Below are positions 1 through 9,039 of a stretch of 64,000 nucleotides of DNA, in pieces. Under the pieces are notes generated by a model. That model was not told where the DNA came from. It made no database searches and saw only the letters and a list, made by a program, of their open reading frames with translations. How positions within the stretch are numbered: the stretch's first letter is position 1; each line of letters begins with the position of its first letter. The DNA lies in the NCBI RefSeq assembly GCF_023065955.2, contig NW_026623008.1, positions 25,261,001 through 25,325,000 of the forward strand, given 5' to 3'. Source of the stretch: Ursus arctos. Its lineage: Eukaryota > Chordata > Mammalia > Carnivora > Ursidae. A program made the translations under genes and the position numbers.

Positions 1-67
1 GTAGCGTCCAAAACCCCGCTGAGTTCCTGATTTTCTCTAGAGTTTGAGCTGAGTCCCATTGCCCTTT

Positions 68-298
68 CTCCTAGACTCACACTGGACAATACTGTAACCA
101 CTAGCCTCGTGTGGCTACTTACATTTAAATCAATTAAAATTAAGTAAAATTTACAATTCAGTTCCTCATTTACAGCAGCCGCAGTTTAATTGGTCAGCCG
201 ATCGCCACGCGGGGCTGGCGGCTGCCCTACGGGGCGGTGCGGATACAAGGCATCCCCATCACCGGGCACAGGCATTTCCACTGAGCCGGGCTGTCTTG
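68..298. mobile_element. hAT-type non-autonomous DNA transposon relic
   Basis: The text contains the characteristic TGGACAATACTGTAACCACT / GTGGCTACTT left part, an AT-rich middle, and a diverged inverted right part with GCCACG...GGCTGCCCTACGG. This resembles the MER group whose ends read TGTCCAATA and GTGGCTA. Subfamily not assigned. Confidence 0.5.
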
Positions 299-450
299 AA
301 CTTGGAGTCTGTTGAGACAGAAGCCAGGGACGTATACATCTCTACAGCCTTTTTTGAGATAGTAAAAGACTTAAAAATGAACAAGGGCTTTTGGGATGCT
401 TATTGACAGAGGAAGAGGTAGGAAGGCAGGGAAGAGAAGGGAAATAAAAT

Positions 451-600
451 TTATTTGCTATTTACTATGCACCACTCTCTTTACGTTCATGAACGGACTC
501 AGTCTCCGTACAGTGAAGGGAGTGTTTGCCCATTCTACAGATGAGGAAACCGAGGCTCAGATAAATCCCGTATCTTGCCAGGCATGCTGCAGCAGCCGAG
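451..600 (-). mobile_element. MIR SINE fragment
   Basis: A MIR core in reverse orientation is recognisable by ACAGATGAGGAAACCGAGGC at 538-557, preceded by the 'tttactatgcacca' segment. It lies just upstream of the penultimate C1orf94 exon. Confidence 0.65.
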
Positions 601-745
601 CCCTGTGCTTTTGGCATCCCAACACAGTGCCTTCTATATCCCCACAGTGACGGAGGGGCACAAGTGCTGGGGTTGGGGTTGGGGTTAGAGCCAGGAAGCA
701 GTGGGCTCGGCTGGACCCAGCCCCTCTCTCGTCTCTGACCTGCAG

Positions 746-942
746 GTGGCGCCGTACAATCCACAGCAGATGGGCCAGCAGATTTTCCGCTCTTCCTACA
801 CTCCCCTGCTGAGCTACATCCCCTTCGTCCAGCCCAACTACCCGTACCCTCAGAGGACACCTCCAAAGCTGTCCACCAACCCCCGGGACCCTTCCCCCAT
901 GGCCGGAGACGGGCCACAGTACCTCGTCCCCCAGGCGTACGG
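746..942 (+). CDS. C1orf94: C1orf94 orthologue, penultimate coding exon
   Basis: This 197-bp exon encodes about 65 residues of a Pro/Tyr/Gln-rich protein, starting VAPYNPQQMGQQ and including SYIPFVQPNYPYPQ, then a Pro/Ser stretch ending PQAYG. It matches my memory of the human C1orf94 C-terminal region closely. The acceptor is CTGACCTGCAG at 735-745 after a pyrimidine tract. The donor is the consensus GTGAGT at 943-948. The exon leaves two bases (GG) that pair with the first base of the exon at 7039, so the frame is kept. No domain of known function, signal peptide or membrane segment is visible; the composition suggests disorder. The gene is known as testis-enriched with no established function. 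Upstream exons lie left of the window. Confidence 0.93.
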
Positions 943-2047
943 GTGAGTCCTCAGCCCACACTGGAAGTCCACCCTGTATCCCGAAAGCTGCCGGGGAGGG
1001 GAGGGGAGCCTGCCGGGTGGGCCTCGATGGCACGTTCTTGGTACCTATGCTCCGTGGCTGAGGGGAGGGAGGAGCTGTGCCTGTCCAGAGGCTATGTGGG
1101 TTCTGGACGGACCTGGTGGGGAGGTGAGGCTGGTCTGGGGCCTGGTGGGCCCCTCTCGTAGGCCCACGATGGGGCTGGCACCCCACGGTCTGGTTGCAGA
1201 AACGTAGCTGCACAGGGGCAGTGGACGACGGGTACCCTGTCTGTCACATGTGGCAGGTGGCAGAGCGAGATGCATCTGCCTTTACCCGTGTGCTTGCTTT
1301 ACAACAGGACATGGCCAGGTAGGCTTCTTACAGCTCCCTCCCCCCACTTGCTGCACCCTGAGCTCCTTCCCAGGCCAATCTCTCCAACATCCCATTGACT
1401 TTGTAACCGGCCCTGCGGAAGCGGCTTCCGCTGCTCATCACGGCTGCTCACGCTTTTCCACCCAAACAGCAGAGGACAGGGACTTCGCAGCAAGCAGCCA
1501 ACACGAACTCAACATGTTAGCTGAAAATCCCACACACAAATTTTACATGCTGGTCAGCCAAAAATTAACGTTCATTGTCTCCACAGAACAACACATGGCC
1601 GCGCATCCCCACCCCGCCGATCCGGAGCTCGTACTCCTGCTCCGAGAGGTGGGCGCGCCGCGTCCCTCCTGAGGATCGGGGTCTCCACACACCCTGGGGA
1701 ACGTGTGCCCCAGTTTGAGAAACTCAGCTGATGGGATGAGAGACAAATTCCCCAGCCTGACATGGGTTCCCTTCCTGTCCACCTGCCGTCACAGACCCTC
1801 AGTGTGATATCAGCTGGGGGTCCCCAGGCTCTCATCTTTTTAGTCAGTGTTTCCCCTGAACGCCTTGTAAAAGGATTACATGCTAGAGGTTTCCAGGGTC
1901 GGATCTGTTTGGGAAAAGCCGTGAGAAACAAAGATAAACAGGTTTCTTAACTGTTGGAATTCTTAGATCGTTTAATTTCCTAAGGTTCATAGAAAACGTT
2001 CACGGGGGTGCTCGATAGAGTTATTTGAACATGAAATCCACAACCCC

Positions 2048-2143
2048 TTTTCTTTCCTTTTTTTTTTCTCTTTTCCTTTCCTTCCTCCCCCCCTTCCTTC
2101 CTTCTTTCCTTCTCCCCCCTCTTTTCTTCCCTTTTCTTGTATA
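2048..2143. repeat. CT-rich low-complexity tract
   Basis: Imperfect pyrimidine-rich stretch (TTTCC/CCTTCC units) in the last C1orf94 intron, with a few interrupting bases. Confidence 0.8.
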
Positions 2144-3674
2144 GCATATCAGGGTGCATTTCATCCAACCCACCCTGGAAAGCTCTGTGTTAATTCATGT
2201 GCTTCACACGAATGTAGCCTGCAGGGAACCCCAGATGACTAGGACACGGTTCCTCCCTTCAGAGACTGAAAGTGGATGAGATGTGGGTGCAACCTCGTGC
2301 TGGGAGAAAGTGAGGACCATCCAAGTGGCCCAAGGACAGAGGGAGCACCCCTGCTGGGTGGTCTGCAGGGGGTCTGCAGGGTGGGGAGTTTCCAGGGAGT
2401 AGCAGCTGGTGGAGGGTCCAGTCCTCAGATGGGAAGGTGGGTGGCAAAGCTTAGGGCCTGGGGGGAAAAGGCGTCTGCTTGAAGTATTTGATTTATCCCT
2501 GAAAAAGGTGGAAAATAGGATTAGAAAGGGAGGTTGGGCTTGGCTATTAAAGGCTCCGACTGGTAGGCCTGGGATCCAATGCAGATTTGTGCACGCTGGA
2601 GTGCATGGATGGGGTGGAGGGGAGGAAACAGGAGGCAAGACAGGGTGCAGCCTGGAGGTGACTGGAGGGTCTGTAGCAGAAGTTCTCATCTCCCTTGGGG
2701 GTGAGACTCTACGAGACAGCAGTGGAATCAAGACATGACCTGCACCCAACAACTTCCCCTTCCACGCCGTGACACTGGGCCCAAGGGAGGCAAGACTGCA
2801 GAAGCCAGAACTGGCTGTGCTGGGGAGGGGGTGTGGCCTCAAGGTCTCATCAGTCCGCAGGTGCAAAACCCCAACGGGGAGCCGGAGGGTGGAGGGTCCA
2901 CACCTGGTCTCTGGCCCTCTGCAGAGGGGCGGGGAGTGGAAAAGCCCGAGCAAAAGGCTGAGGAAGGAGCTGTATGGGAAGTGGGAGAGAGCCTGGGGCC
3001 CGCCGGAGACCCTGTGGGCACAGGGGGCAGTGACGTGGGGGAGGAGTGGTCAGCAGGATGGGCTGGTGGCTGAGAGTTTGGGAAAGTCAGGAAAGTGAGG
3101 TCAGAAAAGTGGGGCAAGGGGGGTGCAGGCCCGTGTCCCCCACAAGGAGGATTTGTTTCAGGCAGGCTTCCTGGAGGGAAGGAACAATGCAAAGATTTTC
3201 CTTTTCTCATTCCAGGGGAAGACATAAACAATAAGGAAATAAACAAGTAACACACACGTCAGGTGAGGGGGTTGGGGGGAGGGGAAGGAACGAAAGAGAG
3301 AATGAAGGGATGTCTCTTGAGCCGAGATTTGAATGAAATGAGAGAGTCTATGTGGGTGAGGAGCGCTCTGGGCAGTGGCCCCAAGGTGCGGAATGTAGCT
3401 GGAGCTCTGTGAGTAGGAGAGGGAGTGGGTGGAATTGAAATCAGAGAGGAAGCAGGGCCAAACTAGATAGGGCCTGGTGGGCATGGTGAGGAGTTTTCTT
3501 TTAAGAGCAGTGGGGAGCTATTAAAGCTTTTAAACAGCCGAGGACGTGTTCTAATTCTCTGTCTAAAGAAGGTGATGTGGGCCAATGTATGGAGCCTGGA
3601 CCATAGGGCAAGAGCTAATGCAGGGACACAGGATAGGAGCCCGGACAGCTGTTGGAGCAAGAGATGCTGGCGGG

Positions 3675-3930
3675 TGGGGGGGCCTGGAGGACGCAGTCAG
3701 CTGAGCATCCGACTCTTGGTTTCAGCTCAGGTCTCAGGTCGTGATCTCAGGGTCATGGGATCGAGCCCCACATCGAGCCCTGGGTTGAGCTCCCTGTTTG
3801 GTGCAGAGTCTGCTTGTCCCTCTCCCTTCCCCTTTGCCCTTCTGCTTCTGCTCCCTGACCCCACTCTCTCTCTCTCTGTCTCTCTTTCTCTCTAAAATAA
3901 ACAAATCTTAAAAAAAAAAAAAAAAAAAAA
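3675..3930 (+). mobile_element. Carnivore SINE (SINEC), older subtype
   Basis: Degenerate head (GGCCTGGAGGACGCAGTCAG), then GAGCATCCGACTCTTGG, a CT microsatellite, AAATAAAC and a 22-A tail. Target-site duplication: AGAGATGCTGGCGG at about 3660-3673 and AGAGGTGCTGGCGG at 3931-3944. Inserted into the L2. Confidence 0.9.
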
Positions 3931-4118
3931 AGAGGTGCTGGCGGAGTAGACTAAGGCAGAGACTGTGGGAAGGCGATAAGTGAAAAAATCTGGAGTATTT
4001 ATCTTCTTGGTCAAATTGACAGTCCTTGATGATGGCAGGATGTGGAAAGAGCGAGAAATCAAGCATGATTCTTCGATTTTTTATTTGAACAAGTGGCAAT
4101 GCCAAAATACTAAGGTCA

Positions 4119-4326
4119 GGGGCGCCTGGGTGACTCATTGGGTTAAGCGTCTGCCTTCGGCTCAGGTCATGATCCTGGAGTCCAGGGATTGAACTCCCCT
4201 GCTTAGCAGAGAGTGTGCTTCTCCCTCTGCCCCTCACCCCACTCCTGTTCTCTCTTGCTCTCTTTCTCATTTGCTCACTCTCTCAAATAAATAAATAAAA
4301 TATTTAAAATTAAAAAATTAAAAAAC
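4119..4326 (+). mobile_element. Carnivore SINE (SINEC)
   Basis: Head GGGGCGCCTGGGTGACTCAT, tail CTCTCAAATAAATAAATAAA. It is flanked by a perfect 15-bp duplication, AAAATACTAAGGTCA, at 4104-4118 and 4327-4341, inside the L2 relic. Confidence 0.95.
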
Positions 4327-4693
4327 AAAATACTAAGGTCAAGATGACTAGTGAAGGGTTTGTTGATGGAGTTTGGTTTTGGAGATGCAAAGTTTGAGAT
4401 GCCCGTTAAACATACGGTGGGGCCATTGACAGGTGGGTGTGTGAGTCTGGGGCTCAGAGGAGAGGCTGGGGCTGGCAATTTGAATTTGGGAGTCATTAAC
4501 ATATAGATGATATTTAAAGGCACGGGATGGGATGAGCTGGCCAAGGGCGTATGTGTGCATGGAGAAGAGATGAGGCCCAAGGCCTGAGCCCTGGGCCTCC
4601 TACGTGTAGGGAGTTTGGGGAGGTGCGGAGGACCCAGCAGAGGCTCTAAGAGGGAGCGTTAATGAGGTGAGAGAAGAAATAGGTGAGTGTGAG

Positions 4694-4961
4694 GGGGCGC
4701 CTGGGTGGCTCAGTCGTTAAGCGCCTGCCTTTGGCTCAGGGCATGATCCCAGAGTCCTGGGATAGAGCCCCTGTAGGGCTCCCTGCTCCGCTGGGAGCCT
4801 GCTTCTTCCTCTCCCACTCCCCCTGCTTGTGTTCCCTCTCTCCCTGGCTGTCTCTCTCTCTCTGTCAAATAAATACATAGAATCTTAGAAAGAGAAAGAG
4901 AGAAAGGAAAGGAAAGGAAAGGGAAGAAAGAAGGAAAGAAAGAAAGAAAGAAAGAAAGAAA

Positions 4962-5024
<63 letters not shown>
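4694..5024 (+). mobile_element. Carnivore SINE with expanded GAAA tail
   Basis: Young-type head GGGGCGCCTGGGTGGCTCAG and TCTGTCAAATAAATAC end, followed by an uninterrupted purine run at 4887-5027 made mostly of GAAA units. Duplication AGGTGAGTGTG at 4681-4691 and 5025-5035. The tail has become a microsatellite. Confidence 0.95.
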
Positions 5025-5025
<1 letters not shown>

Positions 5026-5847
5026 GGTGAGTGTGGAGTACAGAAGGCCAGGAGAGGAAGCGTTTCCTGGAGGAGAGGGAGGGATCGCTGGGCACCGCTG
5101 GCTGGGATGCAGTGGAATGGAGTACAGCAGTGGTGTTGGGGTTCCAGTGATGTAGGTGGAACAGGTCTAGAAGAGGCTGCACTGGGCAGGAAGCATGCAA
5201 GGGCCTTGGGGGAGAGTGTAGCCCAGGAGACAAGCAGGGTCAGGAGCAAAGAAACAAACCAAGAGACTAAACTATATGAAGAGGGAGAGGAAGGAGCCCG
5301 TGGTGCTCAGGGAAGGAGGAGCCAAGCCCTCCCCTCCCTCTGCCAAGTCAATTGCATACGTTCATGGGGCAGGATAATCATGCAATTTATCTTCCAAACA
5401 GTAACAAGTTTGAGAGTTGAATGGAGCACAAATCATAAACACCCTGGAAATGCCAGCGTAGAAACTGTTGCAGGCAAACCAGGATAGTTCACCAGGCTCA
5501 AGCTTTTCCTCTTCCTCCAGGAAGCACTCCTTGATAACTCTAGTCCACGGAGGTACCTCTCCTCCTGGCCCTCTAGTGGACATCCTGTCCAGACCATGCC
5601 CTTGGCAGGTGAACCCATCAGAAGTTCCCAATCTGAATGGCCTAGATGCGTGGGGCATGGCAATCAGTTATGAGGTGTGTCCTGAATAATTTGTTACCAA
5701 TAATTATTAAACGCTGAAGTATGGGTTCTGGTTTTTTATTTTGTAAATCAGAGCGGAATCCAGCGCATCCCTGTAATAATGTGACTTTCAATCAGTTCTT
5801 TTCCAATATGAGTTTCAGAAGAGGGAAGAAGAGGTGGGATTACAGCC

Positions 5848-5965
5848 AGCATAATAGTTTACAAGGCACCTCCCTCGTGCCAGGTCCTGGGCTGGGCCCT
5901 GGGCATAAAATGGCAAACAGTCTAGATAATGTCCCTGCTGTCCTGGAATTTATTTAATGAAAAGG
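5848..5965 (-). mobile_element. L2 3'-end fragment
   Basis: Reverse-oriented L2 3' end: CCTCGTGCCAGGTCCTGGGC followed by a CTGTCCTGGAATTTA segment. A further L2-like piece is at about 6285-6400 (GGAGAGGTCAAGGAAGAGGT), possibly the same insertion. Confidence 0.55.
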
Positions 5966-7038
5966 GGATTAAACCAACCCAAAGCCTAGCTTGCCCATGA
6001 CACTTGCAGAGAGCGAGAGATACGATACCAGCTGAGGCATTGCAGATGAATGCGGTGGTTCGCTCTCATCGCTTCTTCCCTCCCCCGCCCCCTCCCTTTT
6101 TTTGTTTCATTAATTCATGGGAGGGTGTGGTGAACGTGAACATCTGAAATATGCATCTGCCCAGCTGAAAAGGGACCGAGAATCCCTGGATTAGACTAAA
6201 TCTAGCCATTTGCTCTGCTGCAATTTGTAGTGAGCTCTGTTCCCATTCATTCAAAGCATCCTAGCAGATGGGTGAAGAAATTGCTGTAGGATCCCAGAAT
6301 TGTGAGTAAATGATTCCATCTGGAGAGGTCAAGGAAGAGGTCACAGAGGAGTTGGCTTTTGAACTGTCTTTTGGAGTATGACCGGCAGTGGTGCCGGGGG
6401 CGGGGGGAGCAGAAGTGTGCATATTTCTACGCTTGGAAGGTGAGGCTCAAATGTTTTCAGCCCTTCCTTCCTTGAGGGTCTAAGCAAAGCTCCAGGCATG
6501 CAGTGACGTCTCAATGCTTATTCCTTGCACTGGCGTTGAAACAGAGAGCCCGATTTAGCTTGGTGCTGATAGGGGGAGAGGGAGCCCTGGGATTGTCTAG
6601 ACTCTGGGATCTCACCCTGGGGCATGGCCCTGAGTTCCGTGATATTGTGGAATTCCTGAAGGACACACCTGGTCCTCTCAGGCACGTCGAATGGCTTTAG
6701 GCCCAGAGGTAAGGTGCTCAGATCCAGAGAGGCTCCCTGCTATGTGGTCCTGGAGATGGAGAAAGCACTGGGCCCATAGGGGCAGTCCCTACAGCCTGCC
6801 AAGGGCTCCTTGTCCTAAGGAAGTGACAGAAGAAGCTCTATATTGTTCTCCAATTGTATCATTTTAATATTTTATTTTTTCAGAACCAAAGCTTTTTTAT
6901 TATGCTAAAACATTTAGCCTCCAAGCCTGTCATGATCTTTCCAGTCCTTGACAGCCACAAAATTAACATAGTACTTTTCCTAATATCTCTGCTAACATCA
7001 GAAGTTCCATCACAACATCCATCTTCTTTCTCTTCCAG

Positions 7039-7114
7039 GTTCGGCTCGATGGCTGGCGGGCCCGTGATGAACAGCCCGTATTTTTCCTCCAGTGGGAATG
7101 GCATAAATTTTTAG
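7039..7114 (+). CDS. C1orf94: C1orf94 orthologue, terminal coding exon with stop codon
   Basis: The exon supplies the last base of a Gly codon and then 24 residues beginning FGSMAGGPVMNS and ending PYFSSSGNGINF, followed by TAG at 7112-7114. This C-terminus is nearly identical to the human protein end as I remember it, with a few substitutions (for example M-A for T-S after the first Ser). The acceptor has a strong pyrimidine tract (7021-7036). The poly(A) site is not clear: GATAAA at 7464 followed by GT-rich sequence, and ATTAAA at 8201, are the nearest candidates. The reading frame is intact, so the gene looks functional here. Confidence 0.93.
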
Positions 7115-8844
7115 ATGATCTTCTGTCCCCCCTCCTCCTACCTTAGCCCTTGGGTCAGGGCTAAGGGCTCTGGAACTCTGGATTCTGTAACAGCGTGGCC
7201 GGAGGTTTGGAAAGCCAAGGTTCCGACCAGGTCACAAGCAGAAAACAGCCAGCCCAGACTCATCTGTTGACCAGCTCTCTCACACACACAGCCCCTCTCA
7301 CGCACACCACACGCTGCACACCACACACGCACCTCCCTCACAGTCATACTCACCTGCTCAACCACGTAGGCACCTGTATTTAGCTGACATGAGTGATTTT
7401 TGTTTTTGTTGTTGTTGGTAAAATAGAAGTAAGACACTTAATTTTAGAAAGTTTGTATTTTATGATAAACGTGTGAGCTGCTTGGAACGGAGGGTGCCTG
7501 CTTATTTTTGTCATGCTCTGTGTCCTCGTCACTGTTCCTTTCCCCCATGCACGAGACGCGGCGTTAACCCAGGCCATGACAAGAGACCACAGGCTGGAGT
7601 CCTCAAAGCACTGCTGTCTAACTACGGGACCTCAGGGGTCATACCTGTGGGGGCTTACCGCTTCTCTTCTGTGACCCACTCATTCCCAGCATCCCAGCTC
7701 CTGCATCTCAGGAGTGGACGTGAAAGCAAAGCACCTTCCTCGGGTGACTGTTTCATAGGGAAAGAAAATCTCTCTTGGACACCAGATGGGAAAATGTGAC
7801 CTGGAAATCAGTGCCAAGAACAATCCTAAATGTGGTTGACTGTGTCCAGAGATATCCAGATGTATTATCAGTGCCAAGCTCCAGGCCAGTCTCAAGACTG
7901 TACGTGATGCCACTGCCCCTGGATCTACTTCGATCAACTTTTATCAGTGACTTGAATCACGGTGGTGAGAGCATCCTGACCAGATGTGTGGGGGGTACAA
8001 ATCTGGGGAGAGGAGATAACAGCAGGCATATTAGACTCTCTCACACCCATGGCACGCATCACTAAGCGGTGGGTCCCCTGAGCCCGTACAAAGCCATAGA
8101 ATCGTTCTCCCCATGGTGGTCCAGGCAGCCACCACTGATCAGGAATGATCTGTGAAATGAAACCCATGTGCCATCCTTTGACGGACTCTAACAAGCTGAA
8201 ATTAAATATCAAGTTATTGTAAGGACCTACTCTGGGGTCAAAAAAATGAGCTATGCACATAAAAGACGGACCAACACTATCAGTTCTAAGTTGCTCTATT
8301 ATCAATCCTATCAGTTATCTGAAAGCTCAACCCCACGCTGGCTGAGTCCCATCCTGATGGCAATGACAGTCTAGGGTCTGGAAATCACCGATGTCTCAGG
8401 ATGGGCTTTAGCCCTGTGCCCACAAGAGCATTTCTCCTGCCCTCACAGTGTGACACCATGGGCCTCACTGGCCTTTCCTTCTGGGAACATGGAAATCAAT
8501 TTCTAAGTTCTCTTAGGACTTAGGCCCTCTCCCTTTCTCCATGGTCTGAGTCTAGGCTTCTCCCCAAGTCCTTCAGCCCCTGCCCCCAAGGCTGGACCCT
8601 ATTTCTAGTATATCTTATTGTTACTATTTTTTTTATTGATTTCCTTGGCCAACAGTCTCGATTCTCCATGGAGTCTGAGAGACATTAGTCACCTAGGAGT
8701 TCTGACAAATTCAAGAGCCCTTTTCTTTCCTGAAGGGCTTCCTCACATTGTCTCTCCAAGTATTAACCCCAGGCTGGACCATAGTTTACTACCTTCTCTT
8801 GATCTCAGGCTGTTGGGAGGCAGGAGAGAGGAAGAGAAAAAGCA
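7115..8844. other. C1orf94 3' flank, no recognised element
   Basis: This begins with the likely 3' UTR. It holds a short CA-rich patch at 7260-7340 but I recognise no gene or repeat family in it. Open frames here are short and lack coding features. Confidence 0.6.
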
Positions 8845-8990
8845 CTGACTTGCCCTTTGGCCAGACCTGGGTTCTAAACCACTTTCCAATGTTGACCTTG
8901 GGTCGAGAACTTAATCTCTCTAAACCTCGGCTTTATTAATGGCAATGTTAATAGTTGTGGGGATTAAAAGATAATGTAGACTTAATACAG
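8845..8990 (+). mobile_element. MIR SINE
   Basis: CCAGACCTGGGTTCTAAACC followed by ACCTTGGGTCGAGAACTTAA and CTCTCTAAACCTCGG matches the MIR core and 3' part in forward orientation. Confidence 0.75.
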
Positions 8991-9039
8991 ATATAATGCC
9001 TACTTAATGCAGACTTGTGGTTTTACAATGGTGGAGTGA

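Larger units (their letters stand above)
3210..5270 (-). mobile_element. L2 LINE relic with reverse-transcriptase fragment, split by three SINEs
   Basis: Read on the minus strand, 4560-4348 translates to a recognisable L2 reverse-transcriptase piece containing FKYHLYVNDSQI, where the family has a YADD catalytic box; here it reads YVND and the frame is broken on both sides. 3660-3210 corresponds to the downstream 3' part (TFFRQRIRTRPRLFKSFNSS region) and 5060-5270 to sequence upstream of the box. Three SINEs at 3675, 4119 and 4694 sit inside it. It is an ancient dead copy; boundaries are approximate. Confidence 0.75.
943..7038 (+). other. C1orf94: Last intron of C1orf94
   Basis: The intron opens with GTGAGT and closes with TTTCTCTTCCAG. 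A plausible branch point, CTAAC, lies at 6992-6996 about 40 bases before the acceptor. It contains a minus-strand L2 relic and three plus-strand SINEs. From 949 to about 2040 and 2170 to 3200 I recognise no element apart from G/A-rich stretches. 5270-5845 and 6400-6850 are also unassigned. Confidence 0.85.

Noticed and set aside
670..690. GGGGTTGGGGTTGGGGTT, telomere-like or quadruplex
   Set aside because: Three short runs only, not the TTAGGG unit; likely chance upstream of the exon acceptor.
465..1213. Minus-strand frames of 150 and 218 codons opposite the C1orf94 exon
   Set aside because: They are shadows of a GC-rich exon region, with no homology recognised.
7464..7469. GATAAA as C1orf94 poly(A) signal
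   Set aside because: A variant hexamer with only a weak GT-rich downstream element; not strong enough to annotate as a site.
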